From SOIA01 sp964348015 (GTDB lineage: Bacteria > Acidobacteriota > Aminicenantia > Aminicenantales > Aminicenantaceae), in NCBI GenBank assembly GCA_964348015.1, contig CAYGBC010000056.1:1-20666 (forward strand): a stretch of 20,666 nt of DNA, in the 5' to 3' direction. The notes below the pieces were generated by a model. The model was given only the letters and a program-made list of their open reading frames with translations. It was not told the DNA's origin and ran no database searches. The position numbers and the translations under genes were made by a program. Positions 5,984-13,860 of this stretch are shown here, in pieces (position 1 is the stretch's first letter; each line of letters begins with the position of its first letter).

Positions 5984-8254
5984 TTACAAGCTCCCCTCTT
6001 CATCAGAGGAGCTCGCCTTCTTCTCCCAGATCTTTTCCCGCTCCACAGTCTCCTTATAATCGCACTCCTCATCGCTGCAGTGAAGTATTGGATTCCCCCG
6101 TATGAGGTTCTTCCGGAGTATAAATTTCCGGCCGCACTGCGGGCAGGGCTGCTTGAGGGGTTCATCCCAGGTCGCGTACTCGCATTCGGGGTACTTGCTG
6201 CAGCCCCAGAAGATCTTTCCCTTCCGCGTCTTCTTCCGGACGATCGTCCCGCCGCACTCCTCCGGACACGGGATTCCCGTATCCTTTTTCTCTTTCTTCA
6301 CGTATTTGCATTTGGGATAATTCGAGCAGGCGACAAAAATCCCGTATCTCCCCTTTCTCACCACCAGCTGCGAACCGCACTCCGGACACACCTCGTCTAA
6401 AGGCTTGACTTCCTTCTTGACCAAGCTTTCCTTGTACTCACAGTCCGGGTATCCGGAGCAGGCCTTGAACCGCCCGTAGCGTCCCTCCTTGATCACGAGC
6501 TTGCGCCCGCACTCCGGACAGGCATCCTCCAGCGGGATACCCGTTCCTTTCACGCTCTCGACTCCCATGGCCTGCTGGAGGTCCTTATCCAGCAACGAAT
6601 AATAGGACTTCAAATAATCCACCCAGTTCAGCTCTCTTTCGCTGATGCGGTCAAGCTCTTCTTCGAGCCGGACAGTGAATTCATACTCCATCAGGTCGGA
6701 AAAATTCTCGAGCAGAAAATCGGTCACGAACAGCCCGAGGTCCGTGGGGATGAATTTTCCCTGTTCTTTGACAACATAGACGCGATTCTGCAGCGTGGCG
6801 ATGATCGGGGCATAAGTGCTGGGACGCCCGACTCCTTTCGCTTCCAGCTCTTTGACCAGACTCCCTTCCGTGAACCGGGGCGGGGCCTGGGTGAAATTCT
6901 GTTTGGACTCGAGGTCGAGAAGCTTGAGCTCTTCCCCGGCTTCCGCCATGGGCAGGATCTTTTCCTCTTTCTTCTCTTTGGCCGTGAGGGCTAAAAATCC
7001 GTCAAATTTGATGACTTCTCCTTTCGCCTGGAACTGATATTTCCCCGCGCTGATGTCAAACACCGTCTCTTCGACCCGGGCGGAGCTCATTTGAGACGCG
7101 ATAAACCGGTTCCAGATGATACGGTAGAGATTGTACTCTTCCTTTTTCAGATAGGGCTTGACCGCTTCGGGAGGAAGAGAGAACGTCGTGGGCCGGATGG
7201 CTTCATGGGCATCCTGCGCTTTTCTCTTGTTTTTATAGATGCGCGGTTTAGCCGGGAGATAATCCTTGGAAAAACTGTCTGTGATAAACTTGCGCGCTCC
7301 AGAAATGGCCTCATCGGAAACCCGGACAGAATCTGTTCTGATGTAGGTGATCAATCCCACTAATCCCTGTTCGCCGATCTCCATGCCCTCATACAGCCTC
7401 TGCGCGATCGACATCGTCCTTTTCACAGGAAAGCGGTAGAGCCGGAATCCCTCCTGTTGAAGGGAGCTCGTGATATAAGGCGGCGCAGGATTTCTCTTTT
7501 TCTTCTTCACCTCAACATTTTCAAGCGTATACGTCGCATCGCGGAGCTCGGAAACAATTTTGTCGGCGCTTTTCCCGTCCTCGATTTTTATCTTTTTGTT
7601 GTCTATCTTTTTGTCGTCGATCTTCACGAGATTCGCCTTAAAAGAAGGGGGCTGCGATGCTTCAAGCTCTGCCGTGACGGTCCAGTATTCCTCAGGAATG
7701 AAATCCTTGATCGTCTTCTCGCGTTCACAGATCAACCGCATGGCAATGGACTGCACGCGGCCAGCGCTCAAGCCGCGTCCGATCTTTTTCCACAGCAGAG
7801 GGCTTATCAGGTACCCCACCAACCGGTCGAGGAGCCTTCGAGCCTGCTGGGCATCGATTTTTCCCTGGTCAAGCTCTCCGGCATGGCTGAACGCGTCTCC
7901 GATGGCCCCTTTGGTGATCTCATGAAAAATAACGCGGTTGATGTTCTCGTTGAAATCCTTCAGGAGGGTTTCCAGGTGCCAGCAGATCGCCTCTCCTTCT
8001 CTATCCGGGTCAGCCGCCAAAAACACGGATTCGCATTCTTTGGCGGATTTCTGCAGCTCTGAGACCGTCTTCTTTTTTTCCGGGATGACTTCGTATGTGG
8101 GTTTGAATTCATGATCGATATCGATTCCCATCTCTTTTTTGGGAAGATCGCGTATATGCCCCATCGACGCCTTGACCAGATAGTCCGTTCCCAGGAATTT
8201 GTGGACTGTTTTCGCTTTTGCCGGAGATTCCACTATCACCAAACGCTTTCCCAT
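5984..8254 (-). CDS. topA: DNA topoisomerase I (type IA, omega protein)
   Basis: Relaxes negative supercoils through a 5'-phosphotyrosyl intermediate. Toprim domain at about 1-115 begins GKRLVIVESPAKAKTV and carries the metal site AADPDREGEA (about 80-89). The active-site Tyr is Y304 in LITYIRTDSVRVS, and the type IA core runs to about 570. The tail at about 579-732 holds four zinc ribbons: CPECG..CSGYPDC, CPECG..CSNYPKC, CPEECGG..CSKYPEC and CPQCG..CSDEEC. The 756-residue length is usual for this form. I chose the ATG at 8254 over a GTG one codon upstream because gaggag lies 6 nt before the ATG but only 3 nt before the GTG. It overlaps the dprA stop by one base (TGATG), so the genes are translationally coupled. 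Confidence 0.97.
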   Translation of the reverse strand: MGKRLVIVESPAKAKTVHKFLGTDYLVKASMGHIRDLPKKEMGIDIDHEFKPTYEVIPEKKKTVSELQKSAKECESVFLAADPDREGEAICWHLETLLKDFNENINRVIFHEITKGAIGDAFSHAGELDQGKIDAQQARRLLDRLVGYLISPLLWKKIGRGLSAGRVQSIAMRLICEREKTIKDFIPEEYWTVTAELEASQPPSFKANLVKIDDKKIDNKKIKIEDGKSADKIVSELRDATYTLENVEVKKKKRNPAPPYITSSLQQEGFRLYRFPVKRTMSIAQRLYEGMEIGEQGLVGLITYIRTDSVRVSDEAISGARKFITDSFSKDYLPAKPRIYKNKRKAQDAHEAIRPTTFSLPPEAVKPYLKKEEYNLYRIIWNRFIASQMSSARVEETVFDISAGKYQFQAKGEVIKFDGFLALTAKEKKEEKILPMAEAGEELKLLDLESKQNFTQAPPRFTEGSLVKELEAKGVGRPSTYAPIIATLQNRVYVVKEQGKFIPTDLGLFVTDFLLENFSDLMEYEFTVRLEEELDRISERELNWVDYLKSYYSLLDKDLQQAMGVESVKGTGIPLEDACPECGRKLVIKEGRYGRFKACSGYPDCEYKESLVKKEVKPLDEVCPECGSQLVVRKGRYGIFVACSNYPKCKYVKKEKKDTGIPCPEECGGTIVRKKTRKGKIFWGCSKYPECEYATWDEPLKQPCPQCGRKFILRKNLIRGNPILHCSDEECDYKETVEREKIWEKKASSSDEEGSL

Positions 8255-9360
8255 CACAGTCTCCTCTGGAAGTATTTTCCCGGCCTCTGAAAAATCAATC
8301 CCTTGAGTTCCAGGTTAAGCAAAAAGGAAAGAGTTTCGGATACAGAATAATCGGTCTCCTCGATCAACTCATCGACATGGGTCAGGGAGTCCGGCTTGAG
8401 AATCTCGAAAACCTTCCTTTCCTGGGCGCTGAGTGGCGGAGCCGGCTCTCTCTCTTTCTCTTTTTGACAGAGAAGCTTCTCCCTCAGGGGCGAAGGAAGC
8501 TCTTCGGCCACGTCCTCCCAGTTCTCGACCAGTTTGGCTCCTGTTTGAATCAGCCAGTTGGTGCCTCGACTGAGTGCTGACGTGATATTCCCGGGAACCG
8601 CCATGACCTCCCTGTTCTGCTCCAGGGCTAAACGGGCCGAGATCAAAGACCCGCTCCTTTTTGTCGCTTCCACCACCACTACAGCAAGGGACAGCCCGCT
8701 GATGATCCGGTTTCGAATCGGAAAATGAAATCCCAGCGGGGGAGATCCCAGAGGAAACTCAGTCACGACAGCTCCTTGCTCGATGATCTTCTCAAAAAGG
8801 CCGCGGTTTTCCCTGGGATAAATTGTTTTCAATCCTGAACCGAGCACAGCGACTGTTTTTCCTCCTTCGAGCGCTCCCCAGTGAGCTATAGAGTCAACGC
8901 CGCGGGCTAACCCGCTGACGATCACAAGCCCCCGAGAAGCCAGGTCCCGCGCCAGTCTCTCGGCAACGGCCCTTCCGTAGGCGGAAGGCTTGCGTGCCCC
9001 CACTATGGAAACGGACGGGGCCTTCAGCGCCTTGATCCTCCCTGCACAATACAGGACGTGCGGAGGATCGAATATTTCTCTTAAATATTCCGGGTAATTC
9101 CCATCTTCGTATGTCAAGATGGAAAAGCTTTTCTTCTCTAATCTCTCGATCTCTCGGCCGGCTTGATCCAAGAGCCGGGGAGACGTCAGAGCCTGAGCCA
9201 TCTCCTCACTGATCCCCGAGGAGATCAATTCTCCGCTGCTCGCTTCGAATACGTCAGCAATCGTCGGAAAATGATCGACAACCTTCCGTGCGGCTCTGAG
9301 ATTCTCAGCGAGAACGAGGTTGAGGGCGACCCAATATATCCGGTTATCTTCCAACTTCAA
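8254..9360 (-). CDS. dprA: DNA-processing protein DprA (Smf)
   Basis: Binds incoming single-stranded DNA in the cytosol and loads RecA during natural transformation; also widely kept in bacteria not known to be competent. N-terminal helical region at about 1-75, Rossmann-like core at about 76-285 with GARKPSAYGR (121-130), SGLARGVDSIAH (149-160), VAVLGSGLKTIYP and FPIRNRIISGLS (213-224), then a DprA winged helix at about 308-368. At 368 residues it is complete. The start is TTG, reading TTGAAGTTGGAA, and overlaps the previous stop as TTGA; no ATG exists nearby and the family's usual N-terminus begins within ten residues. No clear Shine-Dalgarno, so coupling to the upstream gene is likely. The stop overlaps the topA start. 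Confidence 0.95.
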   Translation of the reverse strand: MKLEDNRIYWVALNLVLAENLRAARKVVDHFPTIADVFEASSGELISSGISEEMAQALTSPRLLDQAGREIERLEKKSFSILTYEDGNYPEYLREIFDPPHVLYCAGRIKALKAPSVSIVGARKPSAYGRAVAERLARDLASRGLVIVSGLARGVDSIAHWGALEGGKTVAVLGSGLKTIYPRENRGLFEKIIEQGAVVTEFPLGSPPLGFHFPIRNRIISGLSLAVVVVEATKRSGSLISARLALEQNREVMAVPGNITSALSRGTNWLIQTGAKLVENWEDVAEELPSPLREKLLCQKEKEREPAPPLSAQERKVFEILKPDSLTHVDELIEETDYSVSETLSFLLNLELKGLIFQRPGKYFQRRL

Positions 9361-10238
9361 GCAAGGCAGTATGTCGGCGGAATGGCAAAAATGGGGATTT
9401 CCGTGTAAGAGATCACTTTCTCAGTCGTGCTGCCCAGGAAGAACCGCTCCAGCTTGGTGTGAACGCAGGTGGATATGACGATCAGGTCAAAACTGTGGGT
9501 TTCGGCATATTCCGCGATCCCGACCGCCGCGTTGACGGCCCGGTAGACATCTTCCTTCACTTGGAGATCGGCCTTTTCCCGCGTTTTCCTCCGTTTGAGT
9601 CTTTCCAGAAGAGATTCCATCAAATCCTCCAGGGCGCGGGGCGAAAACTCGAAGTCATGCAGCTCGAGCACATGGAGGAGAGTGAGTTCCGAGCCAAAGC
9701 CCTTGGCGAGTTCCCAGGCAAAATCCCTCTCGACTTCTTCCCGTTCGGAAAAATCCGTGGGAACGATGAACTTCTTGAACTGCGGCGTCCCGGTCTTTAT
9801 CTTCGTCAGGAGGATCGGAACAGGGGAGGTTCTCAAAACCTGGTTGGCAACACTCCCGATAAAGAGCTTCTCCATCGCAGACATTCCCTTTCTACCTATG
9901 ACGATCAGATCCACCCCTTCTTTCTCAGCTGAATCGACAATTATTTTTGAGGCCGTTCCTTCCACGACCAGAGTTTTTTCGAAAGAGATTTTATTCTCTT
10001 TGGATATCCCTTTGAGTTTTTCCTCCGCTTCACCCTTGACAGCCGCCATTTTCTGGAGAAGCTCCCCCTTGATCACGTGAGCGGCATCGTAGAGAGCCGC
10101 GGAAAAATCCGGGATAACATGAAGCGCGATGATTTTGGCTTTAAATGTTTTGGCAAAGGCATCGGCATACAGAAGCGACTCCTGAGCCTCCTCTGAAAAA
10201 TCCGTGGCCCACAGTATCTTTTTCAAAAAACCGGACAT
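9357..10238 (-). CDS. Tandem-domain universal stress protein (UspA family)
   Basis: Cytosolic stress protein with two Usp domains in one chain, at about 1-146 and 155-293. Domain 1 keeps the ATP-binding signature G-2x-G-9x-GS as GRKGMSAMEKLFIGSVANQ (from 115). Domain 2 begins KKFIVPTDFSE, but its equivalent stretch STCVHTKLERFFLGST lacks the first glycines, so it probably does not bind nucleotide in the standard way. The ATG follows gaaggagag. The last 4 nt overlap the TTG of dprA, placing a stress protein at the head of the dprA-topA-xerC run. Its partner is not visible from sequence. A G4/C4 palindrome sits just upstream of the start. Confidence 0.92.
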   Translation of the reverse strand: MSGFLKKILWATDFSEEAQESLLYADAFAKTFKAKIIALHVIPDFSAALYDAAHVIKGELLQKMAAVKGEAEEKLKGISKENKISFEKTLVVEGTASKIIVDSAEKEGVDLIVIGRKGMSAMEKLFIGSVANQVLRTSPVPILLTKIKTGTPQFKKFIVPTDFSEREEVERDFAWELAKGFGSELTLLHVLELHDFEFSPRALEDLMESLLERLKRRKTREKADLQVKEDVYRAVNAAVGIAEYAETHSFDLIVISTCVHTKLERFFLGSTTEKVISYTEIPIFAIPPTYCLA

Positions 10239-10258
10239 TTTTCTCTCCTTCTTCGAAG

Positions 10259-10283
10259 AAAAAAGGGGCCAGGCCCCTTTTTT
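10259..10283. terminator. Perfect G4/C4 palindrome before the usp start (terminator-like, family C)
   Basis: Arms AAAAAAGGGGCC (10259-10270) and GGCCCCTTTTTT (10272-10283) flank a single A. As RNA it gives a GC-rich hairpin with a 3-nt loop and a U run on either strand. It could end DUF2061 transcripts, yet lies only 20 nt from the usp ATG, so it is also in the usp leader. A 12-nt palindrome TTCTTCGAAGAA (10249-10260) overlaps its edge and abuts the Shine-Dalgarno. The same 13-nt core recurs at 13989-14001. Confidence 0.6.
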
Positions 10284-10342
10284 TAAAGGCTGGCCTCAAA
10301 ATTCGTATGGATATTTTAACAAGAAAAAATAAAAACACAAGA

Positions 10343-10367
10343 AAAATTGGGGACTGTCCCCAATTTT
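10343..10367 (-). terminator. Perfect palindrome overlapping the DUF2061 stop codon (terminator-like)
   Basis: Arms AAAATTGGGGAC (10343-10354) and GTCCCCAATTTT (10356-10367) around one base make a 25-nt perfect palindrome that includes two bases of the TAA stop. On the minus strand the hairpin is followed by TTTTTC, a good intrinsic terminator shape. GGGGACTGTCCCC resembles the other G4/C4 cores in this window. Confidence 0.65.
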
Positions 10368-10683
10368 AGTCGAGGTAGCCGAGGTCTTTGAGTTTGTTCT
10401 TGATGATTTCCATGTCCTCGGGCTCTAAATCGCGGTTCACCTTGATCTCAGCCAGAGGATGTTTCTCCTGCCCCCAGGGGATCACATTCCAAATTCTCTC
10501 ATGCAGATAGTAGAAAATAATTTTGCTCAGGACTTCAAAGAACGTGACTCCCAATGTCAAAACCCATTCCCGCGTGAATATAAAGACGATAGTCCCCGTT
10601 GTCAGCGTGGCCACCACACGCCAGCTAACGGCTTTGACAACCGTTCGTGTATGCGTCTCTTTTGTTTTTGCTTTTTTTGCCAT
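10366..10683 (-). CDS. DUF2061 family small membrane protein
   Basis: Small predicted inner-membrane protein. It matches the DUF2061 pattern: a basic N-terminus, TVVKAVSWRVVATLTTG (14-30), a hydrophobic segment IVFIFTREWVLTLGVTFFEV and the signature KIIFYYLHERIWNVIPWG (54-71). Other DUF2061 proteins have no proven function; some are fused to or near sulfate-assimilation genes, which are not seen here. Residues about 78-105 (EIKVNRDLEPEDMEIIKNKL) form a charged soluble tail after the domain. The ATG follows gaggga. It is separated from usp by two palindromes and is probably its own transcript. Confidence 0.85.
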   Translation of the reverse strand: MAKKAKTKETHTRTVVKAVSWRVVATLTTGTIVFIFTREWVLTLGVTFFEVLSKIIFYYLHERIWNVIPWGQEKHPLAEIKVNRDLEPEDMEIIKNKLKDLGYLD

Positions 10684-10770
10684 CGTTGTCCCTCTTCATG
10701 CTGAGACCTGCTCAGTCAAAATTTCTGAGTTTAATAAAAACGTCTCCGTTCGAAGTGAAATTATTGTAAC

Positions 10771-10798
10771 AGGATATGTATTGGGGAAAAAAAGTCAA
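10771..10798 (-). promoter_or_regulatory. Possible promoter of the DUF2061 gene
   Basis: On the minus strand TTGACT (10798-10793), a 16-nt spacer and TATCCT (10776-10771). The -35 is good and the -10 matches 4 of 6. It gives a leader of about 80 nt. Confidence 0.3.
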
Positions 10799-10904
10799 GC
10801 CCGGATACTAACCGCCCAGAGAATATCGATTTTTCACAGGAGGAATCGGAGACTCTCTCCAATTTCATGAGAAGGGATAAGAGTATGACTTAATTTTACT
10901 TTAT

Positions 10905-11017
10905 GAGATTGCCACGTTGCTGCGCTCCTCGCAATGACATTTCAGCTCACTCGCAATGATACCGTCAGTTCATTCGCTTCATCTTTAGGGATTGCCGCGC
11001 TTCACTCGCAATGATAC
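10905..11017. repeat. Cluster of three family A copies after the nucleoside transporter gene
   Basis: Minus copies at 10905-10939 (long subtype, GAGATTGCCACGTTGC, ending CGCAATGACA) and 10988-11017 (GGGATTGCCGCGC, ending CGCAATGATAC), with a half copy GCTCACTCGCAATGATAC at 10945-10962 between. The last ends 3 nt from the transporter stop codon. The 337-nt gap 10684-11020 holds these and a weak promoter, no gene. Confidence 0.75.
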
Positions 11018-11020
11018 TCT

Positions 11021-12334
11021 TTATAATCCGCCGAGGAGGATCGAGCCTTTTGTGAAGAACGTCCCGGCCACAGCACCGGTCAAAAGGCAGGCCAGCGTCG
11101 CAGCCAAAAGCGCCCTGAATCCCAGTCGCGAAAGGTCCTTCAGCCGTTCCGGAACCAGAGCCCCGATTCCCCCGATGAATATCGCCAGCGAGGCGATGTG
11201 CGCGAAACCGCAGAGCGCATAGGAGGCAATGATGGCAGAACGCGGATGCACCAGATCCCCGTCAGCCAGGAGTTGAGAGAGATGCTGGTAGGAAACAAGC
11301 TCTGTCACGACCGTCCTCTTCCCGATGAGCTTGGAGATTTCGAGCGCATCGGACGGGGGGACGCCCAGCACAAGAGTGAACGGATAGGAAATATAGCCGA
11401 GGATCGTGCTGAAGCTCCAGTCGAAATTCCAGCCGAACCAGCCGTTGAGATTGCCCCCAAACCATCCCAGCACCAGGTCCAGGAGTGCCACGATTCCGAG
11501 GAAGGCGAGGAGGAGAGCGACAATCCCTCCCAGATATTTCAACCCGCTCATCGCTCCGTTGATGATAGCCATGATCAGGTTGTCCTCGCGCTCATAATAG
11601 GGCTTCACGTCCACTCCCAGAGTCTTGGGTGTTTCCGTCTCGGGATAAAGAAGCTTGGCCATGACCACGGCGGCAGGCGCGGACAGAAATGACGCCGAAA
11701 TCAGATGTCCGGCAATGGTCGGAAGCTGTTCATGGAGGAAAAAGACATACAGGGCAAGAATCGTGGAGGCGATGGTCCCCATCGCTGCAGAAAGGATGGT
11801 CACAAGTTCAGACTTTGTCATCTCCTTCAGGTGAGGCCGGATGACCAGAGCCGACTCGACACCGACAAATATATTACTCGATGCGCACAGAGATTCCGCT
11901 CCAGAGATGCGCATCAGCCGGGTGAACACGTAGGAAAAACCCCTTATGATGAGCGGCATGACTCTCAAATAATACAGAGCCCCGATCACCGCGGCGAAAA
12001 AGATTATTGTGGGAAGGGCCTGGAAGGCCAGAATGTGTCCCAGCGACGGTTCTCCTGCTTCGGTCACGGTTCCCGGAGGATACGCCAGTCGGCCAAACAG
12101 GAATTTGGTCCCGGCTGTCGCGCTGTCCAGAACAACAACCACAACCTTATTCACGAACAAAAATAACTTAGACCCGACCGGCACCCAGAAAATAAATATC
12201 GCAAAGAAGAACTGCAGCCCGATCCCCCAAAAAACCACCCGCCAGTTTATGGTCCTTTTGTTGTTCGAGCACAGCCAGGCAAACCCGATCAGGATGAATA
12301 TTCCCGCGAAACTCACAAGATTGTATATCTCCAT
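11021..12334 (-). CDS. Concentrative nucleoside transporter (CNT/NupC family)
   Basis: Inner-membrane symporter bringing nucleosides in with Na+ or H+. At 437 residues with about ten hydrophobic stretches it covers the N-terminal, gate-like and C-terminal CNT domains. Signature regions: FVGVESALVIRPHLKEMTKS (156-175), GKRTVVTELVSYQHL (338-352) and YALCGFAHIASLAIFIGG (372-389). These align to the family patterns VGQTEAP, NEFVAY and ALCGFAN, but the base-contacting Q-T-E appears as V-E-S and the Asn of GFAN is His. The Glu of NEF and the Ser after GFAN are kept. It is probably a distinct CNT subgroup with altered substrate choice, so I give no gene symbol. It starts 7 nt after the DUF167 gene; AGGTG lies 5 nt before its ATG. 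Last gene of its operon. Confidence 0.88.
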   Translation of the reverse strand: MEIYNLVSFAGIFILIGFAWLCSNNKRTINWRVVFWGIGLQFFFAIFIFWVPVGSKLFLFVNKVVVVVLDSATAGTKFLFGRLAYPPGTVTEAGEPSLGHILAFQALPTIIFFAAVIGALYYLRVMPLIIRGFSYVFTRLMRISGAESLCASSNIFVGVESALVIRPHLKEMTKSELVTILSAAMGTIASTILALYVFFLHEQLPTIAGHLISASFLSAPAAVVMAKLLYPETETPKTLGVDVKPYYEREDNLIMAIINGAMSGLKYLGGIVALLLAFLGIVALLDLVLGWFGGNLNGWFGWNFDWSFSTILGYISYPFTLVLGVPPSDALEISKLIGKRTVVTELVSYQHLSQLLADGDLVHPRSAIIASYALCGFAHIASLAIFIGGIGALVPERLKDLSRLGFRALLAATLACLLTGAVAGTFFTKGSILLGGL

Positions 12335-12341
12335 CCTTCAC

Positions 12342-12608
12342 CTATCCCTTCGCATCCCTCACAATCACCACGGCTTTTGTCCGAGATTTCAGCCCCCGGA
12401 CAATCTTCACTCCAGAGCGCGGAACACCAAAATGGGAGGCCAGTATCTCCACGACTTCCCTGTTGGCTTCTCCTTTTGTGGGGGCGGCGCGCACGCGGAC
12501 TTTATATTCTCCAGTATCCAGCTTTTCCACTCCCGGCTTTTGCGCACGAGGCTGCACTCTGACGTTCAAGTGAATTTTGTCTTTGACTTCCAACCCGCTG
12601 TTCCGCAA
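12342..12608 (-). CDS. DUF167 family protein (YggU-like)
   Basis: Small soluble alpha/beta protein of the DUF167/YggU family, function unknown. Conserved features: IHLNVRVQPRAQKPGVEK near the N-terminus, the signature YKVRVRAAPTKGEANREVV (35-53) and a C-terminal KIVRGLKSRTKAVVI. At 88 residues it is slightly short but complete. The start is uncertain: TTG at 12608 gives MRNSGLEVKDK, and a second TTG five codons on gives MEVKDKIHL; neither has a good Shine-Dalgarno. It follows yggT by 21 nt, matching the frequent yggT-yggU pairing in other bacteria, and precedes the transporter gene by 7 nt. Confidence 0.88.
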   Translation of the reverse strand: MRNSGLEVKDKIHLNVRVQPRAQKPGVEKLDTGEYKVRVRAAPTKGEANREVVEILASHFGVPRSGVKIVRGLKSRTKAVVIVRDAKG

Positions 12609-12629
12609 GCAAGAGTAGACGAGAATTTG

Positions 12630-12953
12630 TTAAAAATATGTAGTGCTTTCCCTCAGCATCTGCTGTGCATACAGGGAAATGGATTTCACGAGGAATGAAT
12701 CCACGAACAGGATCACAAGAATGACAATGATCGGAGAGACATCGATCCCTCCCAGCGCTTTGGGCGGGATAATCTTGCGAAAAGGCTTCAGGGCCGGCTC
12801 TGTCAGATTGTGCAGGACGACGACCACCGGATAGAGGGAGGGGACCTTGATCCAGGAGAGAACTGCCCGAAAAATGACGATCCACATGTAGAGGATCAAA
12901 ACGATATGGAGGATACGGGCCACCGCGTTGAGAAAATTGGCGAAGAGAATCAT
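12630..12953 (-). CDS. yggT: YggT family membrane protein
   Basis: Small inner-membrane protein of the YggT (YlmG/Ycf19) family. Two hydrophobic segments at about 8-34 and 70-92 bracket the conserved cytoplasmic motif. Signature residues are visible: FRAVLSWIKVPSLYP, LTEPALKPFRKIIPP (50-64) and GGIDVSPIIVILVILF (68-83). Relatives are tied to cell division, nucleoid distribution or, in plants, thylakoid organisation; the molecular role is unclear. At 107 residues it is a single-repeat version. The ATG follows aaggataagg. It sits 36 nt after the DUF1573 gene and 21 nt before DUF167. Confidence 0.9.
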   Translation of the reverse strand: MILFANFLNAVARILHIVLILYMWIVIFRAVLSWIKVPSLYPVVVVLHNLTEPALKPFRKIIPPKALGGIDVSPIIVILVILFVDSFLVKSISLYAQQMLRESTTYF

Positions 12954-12989
12954 TCTTGCCTTATCCTTTCAGTTGAGCCCTTCAGGCTC

Positions 12990-13772
12990 TCAATTCAGAA
13001 TATCTTTGTATTTGGCGAAAAGCTCTTTGAGCTGCTCCTTGGAGATGACGTAGCCGCTGATGTAATACGAGAGAGTCGGCCTCCGGGGATCGTTGGACTT
13101 CATTAAAACGTACTCTCTTATCATTCCTTTTCTCTTGCGCGGGGGAATCCTGACCTCGACTTCTGTCTCTTTTCCCGCGCGGATTTTCAGCGGAAAAGAC
13201 ACCTTCTTTCCCCCGGAATAAAACGCGGCATCCCTGTGCGTGCATGTGACCTCCAGCTCCAGCTCTCCGATGTTCTTGATCGTTGTCTGCGTCCTGACCT
13301 CTTCCTCGGCCAGGAATAAGCCCAGGTCCTGAGAGTACCGGTCCAGAGCGATCCGGGGCTGAGGAGGAACCTCGATATTGGCGGAAACGGTGAGCCTTTT
13401 GCTCTTTTGGGACGGATCGTTGGAATCCACATAGATGTACTTGGAGACTTTGTCCGCATAACCCTTTGTGTTGAACGTTACCTTGATCTCCCCTGTTTTG
13501 CCAGGGGGGATCTCTTTATTTTTCAAAAGAACCGCTGTGCAGCCGCAGGACGTCCTCACCCTTTTAATCAACAGGGTATTATCGCCCTCATTCCTGAATT
13601 TAAAGATATGGGTCAGGACTTTTCCCTGTTTCACTTTTCCAAAATCTATCGTATCTTTTTCGAATTTTATACTCGGCCCCTTGCCCGCAAAGAACAGGCT
13701 GACTGAACACACAAGGAAGACCATCATAAGAACAACGCTCATGTGCTTTTTTGTGATCGATTGTTTGCCCAT
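12990..13772 (-). CDS. Exported DUF1573 protein with tandem Ig-like domains
   Basis: Envelope protein with an N-terminal hydrophobic segment (10-29, VVLMMVFLVCSVSLFFAG) acting as signal peptide or anchor. Residues about 35-135 form the DUF1573 beta-sandwich with IDFGKVKQG (42-50) and the family motif RTSCGCTAV (73-81). A second beta-rich half at about 140-240 has KNIGELELEV and MKSNDPRRPTLSYYISG, repeating the logic of the first (VDSNDPSQKSKRLTVSA), so this looks like a two-domain version. DUF1573 proteins are common in Bacteroidetes and Acidobacteria-type genomes and have no established function. The ATG follows a strong ggagga. It heads the operon DUF1573-yggT-DUF167-CNT. Confidence 0.87.
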   Translation of the reverse strand: MGKQSITKKHMSVVLMMVFLVCSVSLFFAGKGPSIKFEKDTIDFGKVKQGKVLTHIFKFRNEGDNTLLIKRVRTSCGCTAVLLKNKEIPPGKTGEIKVTFNTKGYADKVSKYIYVDSNDPSQKSKRLTVSANIEVPPQPRIALDRYSQDLGLFLAEEEVRTQTTIKNIGELELEVTCTHRDAAFYSGGKKVSFPLKIRAGKETEVEVRIPPRKRKGMIREYVLMKSNDPRRPTLSYYISGYVISKEQLKELFAKYKDILN

Positions 13773-13797
13773 GGCTTCCTCCGCAAAATTTTACTCA

Positions 13798-13827
13798 ATA
13801 TTACCACTTTTTCCTTAAGTTAAGCAA
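13798..13827 (-). promoter_or_regulatory. Possible promoter of the DUF1573 operon
   Basis: On the minus strand TTGCTT (13827-13822), an 18-nt spacer and TAATAT (13803-13798) preceded by TGG (extended -10). Leader of about 18 nt with ggagga. Weak match. Confidence 0.3.
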
Positions 13828-13860
13828 GTTCGCTTTCGGACTGGTTAACCCGGGCTGCGA

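Noticed and set aside
5984..6020. Inverted repeat at the 3' end of topA
   Set aside because: The arms (AGCTCC and its mate) lie within coding sequence, need a bulge and have no T run, so a terminator is not supported.
7457..8062. 201-codon plus-strand frame inside topA
   Set aside because: Shadow of the conserved topoisomerase reading frame; no independent support.
8255..8257. GTG as topA start
   Set aside because: Only 3 nt from the Shine-Dalgarno; the adjacent ATG has proper spacing.
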